From 66-474 sp035277545 (GTDB lineage Bacteria; Pseudomonadota; Gammaproteobacteria; Xanthomonadales; Rhodanobacteraceae), in the NCBI GenBank assembly GCA_035277545.1, contig DATEKI010000166.1, positions 1 to 15,745 of the forward strand: a DNA stretch of 15,745 nucleotides, in the 5' to 3' direction. The notes beneath the pieces were generated by a model that searched no databases, was not told the origin of the DNA, and was given only the letters and a program-made list of their open reading frames with translations. Below are positions 7,336-14,447 of the stretch, piece after piece. The translations under genes were made by a program, and so were the position numbers. Numbering within the stretch: position 1 is the stretch's first letter; each line of letters opens with the position of its first letter.

Positions 7336-8022
7336 ATGCCCTTTGTGTTCGATCCGCCTGCAACCCCTGGCCTGCCCATCCACGGCAGCGATGCGCGCTT
7401 TCCCGTCCATCGCATCTACTGCATCGGCCGCAACTACGTGGATCACGCGAAGGAGATGGGCGCTCAGGCGGTGAGCCGCGCGAACCCGGTGTTCTTCATG
7501 AAGCCCGCGGATGCGATCGTCGTGGATGGAGACGTGCCCTATCCCTCGGCCACGAACGAACTGCACCACGAAGTGGAAATGGTGGTGGCGCTTGCGAAAG
7601 GCGGACGCGACATCGACGCCGCCCGGGCGCTGGATTGCGTATTCGGGTATGGCGTGGGCCTCGACCTCACGCGCCGCGACCTACAAGCCGCGATGAAAGC
7701 GAAAGGCTTGCCGTGGGATGTCGCCAAGGGTTTCGATGCTTCCGCGCCGGTTTCACCGTTGCGCGCCGTCGGCGACACCGGGCATCCGCAACACGCGCGG
7801 CTTTCGCTGGACGTGAACGGCGAGACGCGCCAGGACACCGATATCGCGAACATGATTTTCCCGGTCGCGGAAATCATCGCCGAACTCTCGAAGCTGTTCG
7901 AACTCGAACCCGGCGACCTGGTTTTCACCGGCACGCCGGCGGGCGTGGGGCCATTGGCGCGCGGCGATCGTTTCCGTGCCACGTTGCATGGAATCGCCAA
8001 GTTGGAGGGGCAAATCACCTGA
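7336..8022 (+). CDS. Fumarylacetoacetate hydrolase (FAH) family protein, FAHD1/YcgM-like
   Basis: This 228-residue cytoplasmic enzyme has the FAH fold. The short form without the N-terminal SH3-like domain resembles FAHD1/YcgM, whose known activities are acylpyruvate hydrolysis and oxaloacetate decarboxylation with a divalent metal. Family features are CIGRNYVDHAKEMG (29-42), FFMKPADAI (53-61), HHEVEM with probable metal ligands Glu79 and Glu81, the third ligand Asp110 in GLDLTRRDLQ (108-117), Lys131 in AKGFD, and FTGTPAGVG near the C-terminus. The ATG at 7336 follows GAGG at about nine bases. It is on the same strand as the permease pair but functionally unrelated to it. The exact substrate is not decidable here; other FAH-family hydratases or isomerases (for example HpcE-like) are less likely given length. 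Confidence 0.93.
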   Translation: MPFVFDPPATPGLPIHGSDARFPVHRIYCIGRNYVDHAKEMGAQAVSRANPVFFMKPADAIVVDGDVPYPSATNELHHEVEMVVALAKGGRDIDAARALDCVFGYGVGLDLTRRDLQAAMKAKGLPWDVAKGFDASAPVSPLRAVGDTGHPQHARLSLDVNGETRQDTDIANMIFPVAEIIAELSKLFELEPGDLVFTGTPAGVGPLARGDRFRATLHGIAKLEGQIT

Positions 8023-8068
8023 ACGCGCGGCGGGTTGCGTGGCGGTCGCGGTAGTGCCTAAATGGGCG

Positions 8069-8083
8069 TGCCGCGACGCGGCA
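8069..8083. other. Perfect inverted repeat in the mscL leader
   Basis: TGCCGCGACGCGGCA has 7-bp arms around one central base and lies about 40 bases upstream of the mscL ATG. It could be a protein-binding site. A one-base centre is too tight for a hairpin at full stem length. Function is unknown. Confidence 0.3.
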
Positions 8084-8109
8084 GGGGAGGCACCGGTCCA
8101 CTTCCAGAG

Positions 8110-8115
8110 AAGGAG
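8110..8115 (+). promoter_or_regulatory. Ribosome binding site that fixes the mscL start
   Basis: AAGGAG lies six bases before the ATG at 8122. It decides against an upstream in-frame start at 8062, whose extra 20 residues have no counterpart in MscL. Confidence 0.85.
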
Positions 8116-8121
8116 TACGCA

Positions 8122-8517
8122 ATGAGCTTCGCTAAAGACTTCAAGGCGTTCATCATGCGCGGCAACGTGGTCGACCTCGCCGTTGCGGTGGTTATTGGCG
8201 GTGCGTTCGGCAAGATCGTCACGTCGCTGGTCAACGACATCATCATGCCGCCGATCGGCTGGATCACGGGCGGCATCGATTTCTCGAATCTGAAATGGAT
8301 CATCCAGAACTCGCCCGACCCGAAGAAGGTCGTCGCCATCAGCTACGGCACCTTCATCAACACGATCATCACTTTCCTCATCATCGCGCTGGCGATTTTC
8401 GTGGTGATCAAGTTGCTGGAACGCGCGATGCCGAAGAAGGACGCCGCGCCCGCGGCACCGCCGCCGGACGTGGTGCTTTTGACCGAGATCCGCGACCTGT
8501 TGAAACAGCAGCGCTGA
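8122..8517 (+). CDS. mscL: Large-conductance mechanosensitive channel MscL
   Basis: This 131-residue inner-membrane channel forms a pentamer that opens under membrane tension to release solutes on hypo-osmotic shock. The N-terminal amphipathic helix (MSFAKDFKAFIMRGN) leads into TM1 (about 15-45; NVVDLAVAVVIGGAFGKIV). The periplasmic loop contains GGIDF (50-54). TM2 (about 76-98) is followed by a Pro/Ala linker and the C-terminal helix VLLTEIRDLLKQQR. Gate residues Leu19 and Val23 of the E. coli protein are conserved. E. coli Gly22 is Ala here, a change at a known gating-sensitive position that also occurs naturally. A strong AAGGAG site and a hairpin after the stop suggest a monocistronic unit. 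Confidence 0.98.
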   Translation: MSFAKDFKAFIMRGNVVDLAVAVVIGGAFGKIVTSLVNDIIMPPIGWITGGIDFSNLKWIIQNSPDPKKVVAISYGTFINTIITFLIIALAIFVVIKLLERAMPKKDAAPAAPPPDVVLLTEIRDLLKQQR

Positions 8518-8530
8518 TTCCGCACAAACG

Positions 8531-8558
8531 GGTGAGGGCGCAGCATCGCGCCCTCGCC
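8531..8558 (+). terminator. Strong hairpin after mscL, probable terminator
   Basis: GAGGGCGC (8534-8541) pairs with GCGCCCTC (8548-8555) around a 6-base loop. The stem extends to 11 bp with one T-G wobble. There is no T-run downstream, so it is a terminator-like or mRNA-stabilising hairpin rather than a textbook intrinsic terminator. It ends only five bases before the next ATG and could also damp translation of that gene. Confidence 0.5.
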
Positions 8559-8563
8559 GTCAC

Positions 8564-9109
8564 ATGACCATCGAGATTGTCCAGGCCGACATCACCAGGC
8601 TGCGTGTCGATGCCATCGCCAACGCGGCGAACGAGACGTTGCTCGGAGGTGGCGGGGTCGATGGTGCCATCCATCGCGCCGCGGGCCCACGACTGCTGGA
8701 AGCGTGCCGCGCGATCCCCGAGGTCCGCGCAGGCGTGCGTTGTCCGACGGGTGAAGCGCGGGTCACACCGGGATTCGATCTGCCTGCGCGTTTCGTGATC
8801 CATACCGTCGGGCCGGTATGGCGCGGCGGTGAACACGACGAACCGAACCTGCTGGCGGGCTGCCATCGCAACGTGCTGGAATTGGCGCGCGAACACGCGA
8901 TCGACAGCATCGCGTTTCCCGCGATCAGTTGCGGGGTGTACGGCTACCCGCGCGATGACGCGGCGGGCGTGGCCCTGACTGTGCTGGCCGAAGAACAGGA
9001 TCGCACGCGCACACCGCACCGCATCGTTCTGTGTGCATTCGATCGCGGCATGGCCGAAGCGTGGCGGCGCGCAGCCGGGCGGCTGCGCGTCGCTGTCGCT
9101 GACGCATAG
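8564..9109 (+). CDS. Macro-domain protein, probable O-acetyl-ADP-ribose deacetylase (MacroD/YmdB type)
   Basis: This 181-residue, single-domain cytoplasmic protein belongs to the macro-domain family, which binds ADP-ribose. MacroD/YmdB-type members hydrolyse O-acetyl-ADP-ribose and remove mono-ADP-ribose from proteins. The sequence shows QADIT (7-11), the NAAN motif (20-23, Asn23), the glycine-rich loop GGGGVDGAIHRAAG (28-41) with Asp33 at the position needed in MacroD enzymes, CPTGEA, and the second phosphate loop in ISCGVYGYP. These intact motifs support an active hydrolase. No clear ribosome site precedes the ATG; the mscL hairpin ends just before it. No ADP-ribosyltransferase, sirtuin or DarT-like toxin gene is next to it, so there is no sign of a toxin-antitoxin pairing. 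Confidence 0.94.
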   Translation: MTIEIVQADITRLRVDAIANAANETLLGGGGVDGAIHRAAGPRLLEACRAIPEVRAGVRCPTGEARVTPGFDLPARFVIHTVGPVWRGGEHDEPNLLAGCHRNVLELAREHAIDSIAFPAISCGVYGYPRDDAAGVALTVLAEEQDRTRTPHRIVLCAFDRGMAEAWRRAAGRLRVAVADA

Positions 9110-9138
9110 CACGGCGCGTCGTCGCAGAAGCCCAAAAG

Positions 9139-9185
9139 CCATCCCCCTCGTCGCGCTTCGCGGGCGTTCGTCATGCTTCCCGGGG
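9139..9185. repeat. Degenerate copy of the palindromic repeat family
   Basis: Starting with CATCCCCCTCGTCGCGCTTC, this stretch matches, with small gaps, the reverse complement of the repeat at 15426-15485 (CATCCCCCTCTCACGCTTCG and on through GCGTTCG). It lies in the 124-bp gap between the convergent macro-domain and batD genes. A small hairpin GCCGC-GAG-GCGGC follows at 9189-9201. No clear intrinsic terminator is seen for either gene. Confidence 0.55.
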
Positions 9186-9233
9186 ATCGCCGCGAGGCGG
9201 CAGGGGAATGAGATCGCACCACGGAATGCGTTG

Positions 9234-11045
9234 CTACCGCGGATAAAGCGGCGGCAAAGTGTCATGCCTTGCACGCGGCGGCTTTTCATCTTCCTGCCAC
9301 GCGAGTCCGTGTGCGAACGCCGTCACCACCGCTGAACATGCGGAAGCCGCATCGCCACCGTGCCAGCGCACACGCTGCAAGGCATCCAGGGCGTCACGCT
9401 GCGCCGGATCCGACAGCGCGCCGTGCAATGCCGCGACATTGGCAATGTCCGGACGGAAGACCCGCGCCCAGGCCAGCAATGCATGCTCGCACGCAGCGGC
9501 GTCGCCGCTGCGCGCGGCTTCGAGTGCTTCCGCCTGCAGCGTGCGCGGAGATCCGGAAGGAGCTCTCGCCGTCCCTGCAACGGCACGGGCGGCATCACCG
9601 GGGGCTTCCCCACCGGCAACAGGTTCCGGCTTGCGCCGGACGAGCCACCACGTTGCCGTCGCGATGATCATCAGCAGCCACAATGCAAGACTTGCCAGCG
9701 CAATCGCGCGCCAGAACCACGGTGCGCCACCGTTCCGCGGATGGGCGGCGGCGGCCGGCGCGGCAGGCGATGCCGGCCTGACCACACCCGGGGCAGTTGA
9801 ACTCGCGATGGGCCCAGGCGCACTCGCGCCCGCCATGATTGCGCCGGTCACTTGCAGCGTTCGCGCAGCGACGCTCGCCTGTTCCGCCCGATCGTTTGCC
9901 ACGTTCCACCAGTCCAGCGTGATCGCGGGGATGGTCAGCTTGCCATCGCGCTGCGGCACGATCGCGAAGTTGCGCGTGCGCGTGCCCTGCAACCACTGGT
10001 CGCTGTCATCGGTGCTGTCGCGCGTCTGGTCGGGATACACGCGTGCACCAGCGATTGCAGGCAGTTCGGGTTCGGGCAACGCATCGGCCGGCTGGCCCGT
10101 TGCGCTGACGCTCAAGGTCACGGTCAACGGCACGCCCGCCGTCACTTCACCATTCGCCGGCAATCCCGTCAGCTTCAACTGCACGTCGCGCGCCGGCAGC
10201 CACGGCTTGCCCGCATGCGCTGGCGCGGCACGCGCATCGATGCGGATCACCGGTGCCGTGGCACTTACCGGCGCGCCGATGCCGGGCATCTGGCCATTCA
10301 GGAATGCGTTCGGATTGTTGAGCAGGGCGTTGGGATCGTTGAACCACGTACCGGGGTTGCCCGTTGCCAGTTTCTGGCCCTGGAACGTCGGGCCACGCAC
10401 CGTGATCGTGCCGGTGCGTTGCGGAATCAGCGCCCAGCTGTACTCGATGACCTGGTATGCATAACCGTTGCGGTCGACCGTGTAACGGTGGTCGCGGTCG
10501 AGCTTGACCAGGCTGGCACCGTCGGCGCCGGGATCGCCGAGCGAACCATCGACGCCCGGGAGGTAGAACAGGCGCACCGTGTAAACCGTCTGCTCACCGA
10601 CGTAAGGCGAACTCGACAGGACGCTGGTTTCCATGAACACCGGATCGCCGGTCCGTCCGCTGCCCCCCGTCGGCGCGGCGCCGACCTGCAAGGTCAGCGG
10701 CTGGGTCTGCGCCCCGCCCACGTCCAGCGCCGGGATCGTGAGCGTGCCGGCGTGCAGCGGCTTGAGCGCAATGCCGAGTTGCGTGGTGCGGACGGTTTTT
10801 CCGTTGCCTATCTGCACGCTGCTGGAGTTCGAAGTGCCGAGCACCTGGAAGTCCTGTTCCAGCGGCGTCAGGTCCGGTGTGCCGAGCGGCCCATTCGACT
10901 GGATGTTGAGGGTGACGGTATCACCCAGGCTCACGTGGCTGCGATCCAGGAAGGCGCGGACGCCTCCCCCGGTCGCCGGAACGCTTGCAGCCTGCGCGAG
11001 CGGCGCCATCAACACCAGCAGGACGATCCACCATCGGCGCGTCAT
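9234..11045 (-). CDS. batD: BatD-family protein (periplasmic, membrane-anchored)
   Basis: This 603-residue protein is the last gene of the Bat operon. It has a signal peptide (1-20, ending AQA), a long beta-rich periplasmic region (about 21-440) typical of BatD ('oxygen tolerance' family), one membrane helix (about 444-469) and a cytoplasmic helical tail (about 470-603). The frame is open 181 codons further upstream, but that region lies inside batB/C in another frame. The ATG at 11045 overlaps the batB/C stop by ATGA, has AGAGGA upstream, and starts right at the signal peptide. A short Asn-Pro repeat (NDPNALLNNPNAFLNGQ) sits mid-protein. BatD is thought to work with BatA/BatB at the membrane; its molecular role is unsettled. 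Confidence 0.93.
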   Translation of the reverse strand: MTRRWWIVLLVLMAPLAQAASVPATGGGVRAFLDRSHVSLGDTVTLNIQSNGPLGTPDLTPLEQDFQVLGTSNSSSVQIGNGKTVRTTQLGIALKPLHAGTLTIPALDVGGAQTQPLTLQVGAAPTGGSGRTGDPVFMETSVLSSSPYVGEQTVYTVRLFYLPGVDGSLGDPGADGASLVKLDRDHRYTVDRNGYAYQVIEYSWALIPQRTGTITVRGPTFQGQKLATGNPGTWFNDPNALLNNPNAFLNGQMPGIGAPVSATAPVIRIDARAAPAHAGKPWLPARDVQLKLTGLPANGEVTAGVPLTVTLSVSATGQPADALPEPELPAIAGARVYPDQTRDSTDDSDQWLQGTRTRNFAIVPQRDGKLTIPAITLDWWNVANDRAEQASVAARTLQVTGAIMAGASAPGPIASSTAPGVVRPASPAAPAAAAHPRNGGAPWFWRAIALASLALWLLMIIATATWWLVRRKPEPVAGGEAPGDAARAVAGTARAPSGSPRTLQAEALEAARSGDAAACEHALLAWARVFRPDIANVAALHGALSDPAQRDALDALQRVRWHGGDAASACSAVVTAFAHGLAWQEDEKPPRARHDTLPPLYPR

Positions 11046-12928
11046 TGCGACTGGTCCTCTTGTTGCCGTCCGTTGCGCTGTTCCCATTCCAGGCGGAACT
11101 TGCGGCGCAGCAGCGCGCCGGGGTCGTCCGGCACGGCGTGCAGCATCGCACGTTGCTGCGCGTCGAAGCGGCCGTCCTGTTGCGGCTCGCCCTGGCCGAG
11201 CGCGAACGAATGCGCGTCTTCCTTCTTTCCGGGAAGCCGTGCACCAGGGGCTTGTTGCATCTCGCGCGCGAGTGCTTGCTCGGCTTGTCGCGTTTGCTGT
11301 TCCTGCCGCGCGGCTTCGGCGGCCGATGTGGTGCCGTGATCCTGCTGCGCCGTGCTTGCGTTTCCTTGTTGCTGCGCGCTCTGCCTGCCGGCGGCACCGT
11401 TCGCACCGGTTGCCGACGAGGCCTGCGGCACGGAAGAAGCGGTCCCCTGCTGCGCGCCGGAATTTCCGGATTGCCGCCCCGTGTTTGGGCTCGATGAACC
11501 AGCCGCCGATGACGATGGGTTTTCCTGCCGGTTCGAGTTGTTGCCTTGCCGGCCGGATTGCGGCGGCGGTCGATGCTTCTTCAGCCAATCCTCGACCGTG
11601 TCGAGGTTGGCGCGCGCATCCGCCATTTCCGGATCGCGTTTCAAGGCTTGCCGATAAGCCGCGATCGCCTTCGCGTATTCGCCCTGTCTTGCCAGCGCAT
11701 TGCCGAGGTTGTAACGCGAGCGCGCGTCGTCACCTTCCGCGAAGGCCTTGGCGGCGCCTGCGTAATCGCCCGAGCGATAATCAACGGCGCCGCGCAGGCC
11801 CGGTGACGATGAAAGCTTGCGTGCCTGGGCGGTGTCGCCCTGCCGCAGGGCCCGCAATGCACGCTGGTCGCGATTCGCCCACAACGAATCCCACGTGGAA
11901 GCGTGCGCAACCGGCACGCCGACCGGCAGCACCAGCAGCGCCAGCACCAGCAGCCAGCCGCGCCGGAACGCCAGTGCCGCAAGAACAAGCAGCACGGGAA
12001 GCAACCAGATACCGCCATCACGCCACAACTGCGCGCGCTCGGCGCGGCTCGCGTGGCCCGCTTCCGCCACCGGCATGCCGAATGCCGCCGCGCCCGCGCC
12101 ATCCGCCTGCAACACGACGTAGCGGCCGCCACCCGCGGTCGCGACCGCATGCAAGGCTGTATCGTCGCGCCGCGCCATCAGCGTACCGCCGCCTCCACTG
12201 GCGAAACCGCCGCCGGCTTGCGGCACCGGCGCACCTTCGCGCGTCCCGACCCCGAGCACGTCCACGCGAATGCCTTGTGCGTGTGCGGCTTTCGCCTGCG
12301 CGATCGCGGCGTGATCGGCGGTATCGGTCACCAGCACGATCTCTCCGACTTGCACGTGTGACTGCTGGAGCAACTCGACGCCCTGGCGGATGCCGGCCGC
12401 AGCATCGTTGCCGGGCACGGGCATCACGTCGGGCTTGAGCGCCTGCAGCAGGTTGAAAATCGTGTTCCTGTCGTTCGTCAGCGGCGCCACCGTGAATGCG
12501 GCACCGGCATACGCAACCAGCGCGGTGCGCGCGTCACCCGCAGCGTCCAGCAGGTCGCGCACCGCGAAACGCGCGCGGGTCATGCGGTCGGGCTGCACGT
12601 CCTGCGCCAGCATGTCGTCCGAAAGCGACAACACCACGACGCGCGCCGCGCCATTCACGTACAGCGGGGTCCCCACCTTCTGCCAGGCCGGCCCGGACAG
12701 CGCCGCCACCGCGAGCAACCACGCCGACGCCACCAGCGCCGAGGCAATCCGGCCGCGCACGCCGGTGTCGCTGACCAGGTGCGGCAGCAATGCGGCATCC
12801 GCCAGTTTCGCCAGCGCCGCGCGCCCGCTGCCGTTGCGCGCCAGCACCCACAGCGCCAACGGCAACGGCGCGAGAGCCAGCCACCACCACGGGCGCAGGA
12901 AGTGCAGCGGGAATTCGAATGCGCTCAT
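11042..12928 (-). CDS. batB: Fused BatB-BatC: VWA-domain plus TPR protein
   Basis: This 628-residue inner-membrane protein joins two Bat modules. Two N-terminal membrane segments (about 14-30 and 62-78) precede a VWA domain (about 95-300). Two further hydrophobic segments (about 307-321 and 325-343) lead to a TPR region (about 350-450; best repeat ARSRYNLGNALARQGEYAKA). Then come a Gln/Ser/Asn-rich linker (about 457-545) and a conserved BatC-type tail (VPDDPGALLRRKF). The metal-binding DxSxS motif is degenerate: Ser101-Leu-Ser103-Asp-Asp105. The later Asp (LVTDTADH, Asp202) is kept. The start at 12928 overlaps the batA stop by ATGA; the frame's further 235-codon extension is inside batA. BatB/BatC fusions are common in gammaproteobacteria, where BatC is separate in Bacteroides. 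Confidence 0.93.
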   Translation of the reverse strand: MSAFEFPLHFLRPWWWLALAPLPLALWVLARNGSGRAALAKLADAALLPHLVSDTGVRGRIASALVASAWLLAVAALSGPAWQKVGTPLYVNGAARVVVLSLSDDMLAQDVQPDRMTRARFAVRDLLDAAGDARTALVAYAGAAFTVAPLTNDRNTIFNLLQALKPDVMPVPGNDAAAGIRQGVELLQQSHVQVGEIVLVTDTADHAAIAQAKAAHAQGIRVDVLGVGTREGAPVPQAGGGFASGGGGTLMARRDDTALHAVATAGGGRYVVLQADGAGAAAFGMPVAEAGHASRAERAQLWRDGGIWLLPVLLVLAALAFRRGWLLVLALLVLPVGVPVAHASTWDSLWANRDQRALRALRQGDTAQARKLSSSPGLRGAVDYRSGDYAGAAKAFAEGDDARSRYNLGNALARQGEYAKAIAAYRQALKRDPEMADARANLDTVEDWLKKHRPPPQSGRQGNNSNRQENPSSSAAGSSSPNTGRQSGNSGAQQGTASSVPQASSATGANGAAGRQSAQQQGNASTAQQDHGTTSAAEAARQEQQTRQAEQALAREMQQAPGARLPGKKEDAHSFALGQGEPQQDGRFDAQQRAMLHAVPDDPGALLRRKFRLEWEQRNGRQQEDQSQ

Positions 12929-13905
12929 GCGGCCACCCGCCTGCGTGCGAGTCCACCGCCCCACGGCAGCAGCGTGCAGCCCAGCAACAAGGCGAGCGCA
13001 AGCGGCCATGGATACCACTCGTGGTCCGGGCGCAGCAGTGAGTGGCCGGTCGCCAGCGGTTCCAGCGTGTCGATCGTGTGGTAGGCCTGCGCCAGCTGCC
13101 CGCCATCCGAGGCGCGGAAGAATCGGCCACCCGTCTCGTCCGCGATCCGTGTCAACACCTGCGTATCGAGCTGATTGTCCGGCGCCGGGATCTGGAAACC
13201 GAATGCGCTGAGGGTCTGTGCGCTGGACCCTACGCCAATCGTGTAGATGCGCACGTCCGCGGCTTTCGCCAACTTCGCGGCGTCCAGCGGCGCCACGCTG
13301 CCCGCGGTGTTGACGCCATCGGTCAGCAGCACCAGCACGCGTGCCCGCGCCGGCAACGCCGCCAGATGTTTCACCGCCAGCACGATCGCGTCGCCAATCG
13401 CGGTCTCGCGGCCGGCAAGGCCAACCGCTGCACCGCCCATCTGCCTGGCGACCGCGTCCACATCGAACGTCATCGGCGTCAGCAGGTACGCCTGCGTCCC
13501 GAACAGGACCAGGCCGACGTCGTCGCCGGAGCGCAGCTTGATGAAGCGCTGCGCGATCGCCTTCACCGCAGCGAATCGGCTGACTACCGTGTCGTCGAAA
13601 TGCATGTCTTCGATGGCCATGCTGCCGGAACAATCAACCGCCAGCATCAATGCGCGGCCGGTGTGGGTGATCGCCTGCGGCGGCGCCGGCTGCTGCGGAC
13701 GTGCGGCGGCACAGACCAGCAGTATCCACGCCAGCACGGCAACCCACACGCGCCAGCTGCGGATGCGGACTGACGCGGCCTGCGACGCGAGCGCAATCGG
13801 CTGCGGCAGGTGCAGCGCCGCGCCCGGCGCCGCGGGCGGCAGGAACTTCCACGCCAGCCACGGCAACGGCAGCAGCAGGAACATCCATGGCCACGCAAAT
13901 GTCAT
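12925..13905 (-). CDS. batA: BatA: membrane-anchored VWA-domain protein
   Basis: This 326-residue inner-membrane protein has two N-terminal hydrophobic segments (about 5-22 and 51-68), a VWA domain (about 85-285) and a C-terminal membrane segment (about 300-315), the BatA/BatB layout. The metal-ion-dependent adhesion site is intact: Asp91-Cys-Ser93-Gly-Ser95, Thr168 (GRETAIGDAI) and Asp196 (LLTDGVN). It is expected to bind Mg and a protein partner. The ATG at 13905 overlaps the previous gene by ATGA and has AGGAA upstream. The frame runs 39 codons further, but those translate a palindromic repeat. Its place after MoxR, DUF58 and DUF4381 fits the MoxR-VWA chaperone-like systems implicated in stress and oxygen tolerance. 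Confidence 0.95.
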   Translation of the reverse strand: MTFAWPWMFLLLPLPWLAWKFLPPAAPGAALHLPQPIALASQAASVRIRSWRVWVAVLAWILLVCAAARPQQPAPPQAITHTGRALMLAVDCSGSMAIEDMHFDDTVVSRFAAVKAIAQRFIKLRSGDDVGLVLFGTQAYLLTPMTFDVDAVARQMGGAAVGLAGRETAIGDAIVLAVKHLAALPARARVLVLLTDGVNTAGSVAPLDAAKLAKAADVRIYTIGVGSSAQTLSAFGFQIPAPDNQLDTQVLTRIADETGGRFFRASDGGQLAQAYHTIDTLEPLATGHSLLRPDHEWYPWPLALALLLGCTLLPWGGGLARRRVAA

Positions 13906-14447
13906 GGCGCGGATTCCTGCAGCGTTGGATCCCTGGACGACTCTTCCCCCCGCGCCTTCGGCGCGACCCCCTTCCCCCGGAAGGGGCTCTGGTTGCGCGC
14001 GCGCAACGCAGCCCGGCACCATGCACGCAGTGCCGCAAGCAGGGCCGGCGCACCCAGGTTCGGCTGCGGGCGGAAGCGTTCGCCTGCAAGCGCATCCAGT
14101 GTACGCGCTGCACTCTCGTCAGGCGCGTGCGCCAACACGAAGGCACGCCAGGCAGCACCCGTTTGCACCGCCGCCCCCGGCGCGATACGCAGTGCCACGC
14201 GGCGCATCAACCGTGACGCTCCGTCCACAAGTCGCCGGGTATTTCCATCGCGTGCGTACGCGGCTTCGAGCGCAGCGATTTCGCGCAGCGCGGCGCGTAC
14301 CGGAGTGCCACGCGTCGATCGCCGCAGCCACCATGCGACGCCACTCGCTACCAGCAACAGCATGACGGCAAGCAGCCACCAACCGGGTGCGGGCGGCCAC
14401 CAATGCGCGGGCGGCAGATGGATGTCGCGCAACACCGGACCGCTCAT
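13902..14447 (-). CDS. DUF4381-family membrane protein of the Bat operon
   Basis: This 181-residue protein has the family's N-terminal signature LRDIHLPP (6-13) and WPPAPGWW (17-24), one membrane helix (about 22-41), and a cytoplasmic helical domain (about 45-150). Its biochemical role is unknown; it is regularly found between DUF58 and BatA genes. The ATG at 14447 overlaps the DUF58 stop by ATGA and is preceded by GGAG. The last 30 residues (about 152-181, beginning NQSPFRGKGV) are the translation of a palindromic repeat and are probably not part of the ancestral fold. The stop overlaps the batA start. Confidence 0.88.
   Translation of the reverse strand: MSGPVLRDIHLPPAHWWPPAPGWWLLAVMLLLVASGVAWWLRRSTRGTPVRAALREIAALEAAYARDGNTRRLVDGASRLMRRVALRIAPGAAVQTGAAWRAFVLAHAPDESAARTLDALAGERFRPQPNLGAPALLAALRAWCRAALRARNQSPFRGKGVAPKARGEESSRDPTLQESAP
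13951..13986. repeat. Palindromic repeat copy inside the DUF4381 reading frame
   Basis: CGCGCC-TTC-GGCGCG (13951-13965) and CCCCTTCC-CCC-GGAAGGGG (13968-13986) are two adjacent perfect hairpins. The order and sequence match the repeat at 15508-15546 (CCCCCCGCGC, then CGCGACCCCCTTCC). This copy codes for the C-terminal tail of the DUF4381 protein. Confidence 0.75.

Noticed and set aside
8035..8063. TTGCGT with 17-base spacing to CTAAAT as an mscL promoter
   Set aside because: Each hexamer matches the sigma-70 consensus at only three of six positions, so it is not distinguishable from chance here.
8564..9109. Macro-domain gene as the antitoxin (DarG-like) of a DNA ADP-ribosylation toxin system
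   Set aside because: The protein is a lone macro domain without the DarG C-terminal part, and no DarT-like gene is adjacent.
11046..11588. 181-codon N-terminal extension of BatD
   Set aside because: The extension is a shadow of the batB/C frame. The ATG at 11045 starts a signal peptide and overlaps the upstream stop by ATGA.
9852..12438. Long plus-strand open frames opposite batD and batB/C
   Set aside because: No domains, skewed composition, and full overlap with clearly conserved minus-strand Bat genes.
12929..13633. 235-codon N-terminal extension of the BatB/C frame
   Set aside because: It lies within batA in another frame and lacks VWA or membrane features. The ATGA start at 12928 matches the family N-terminus.
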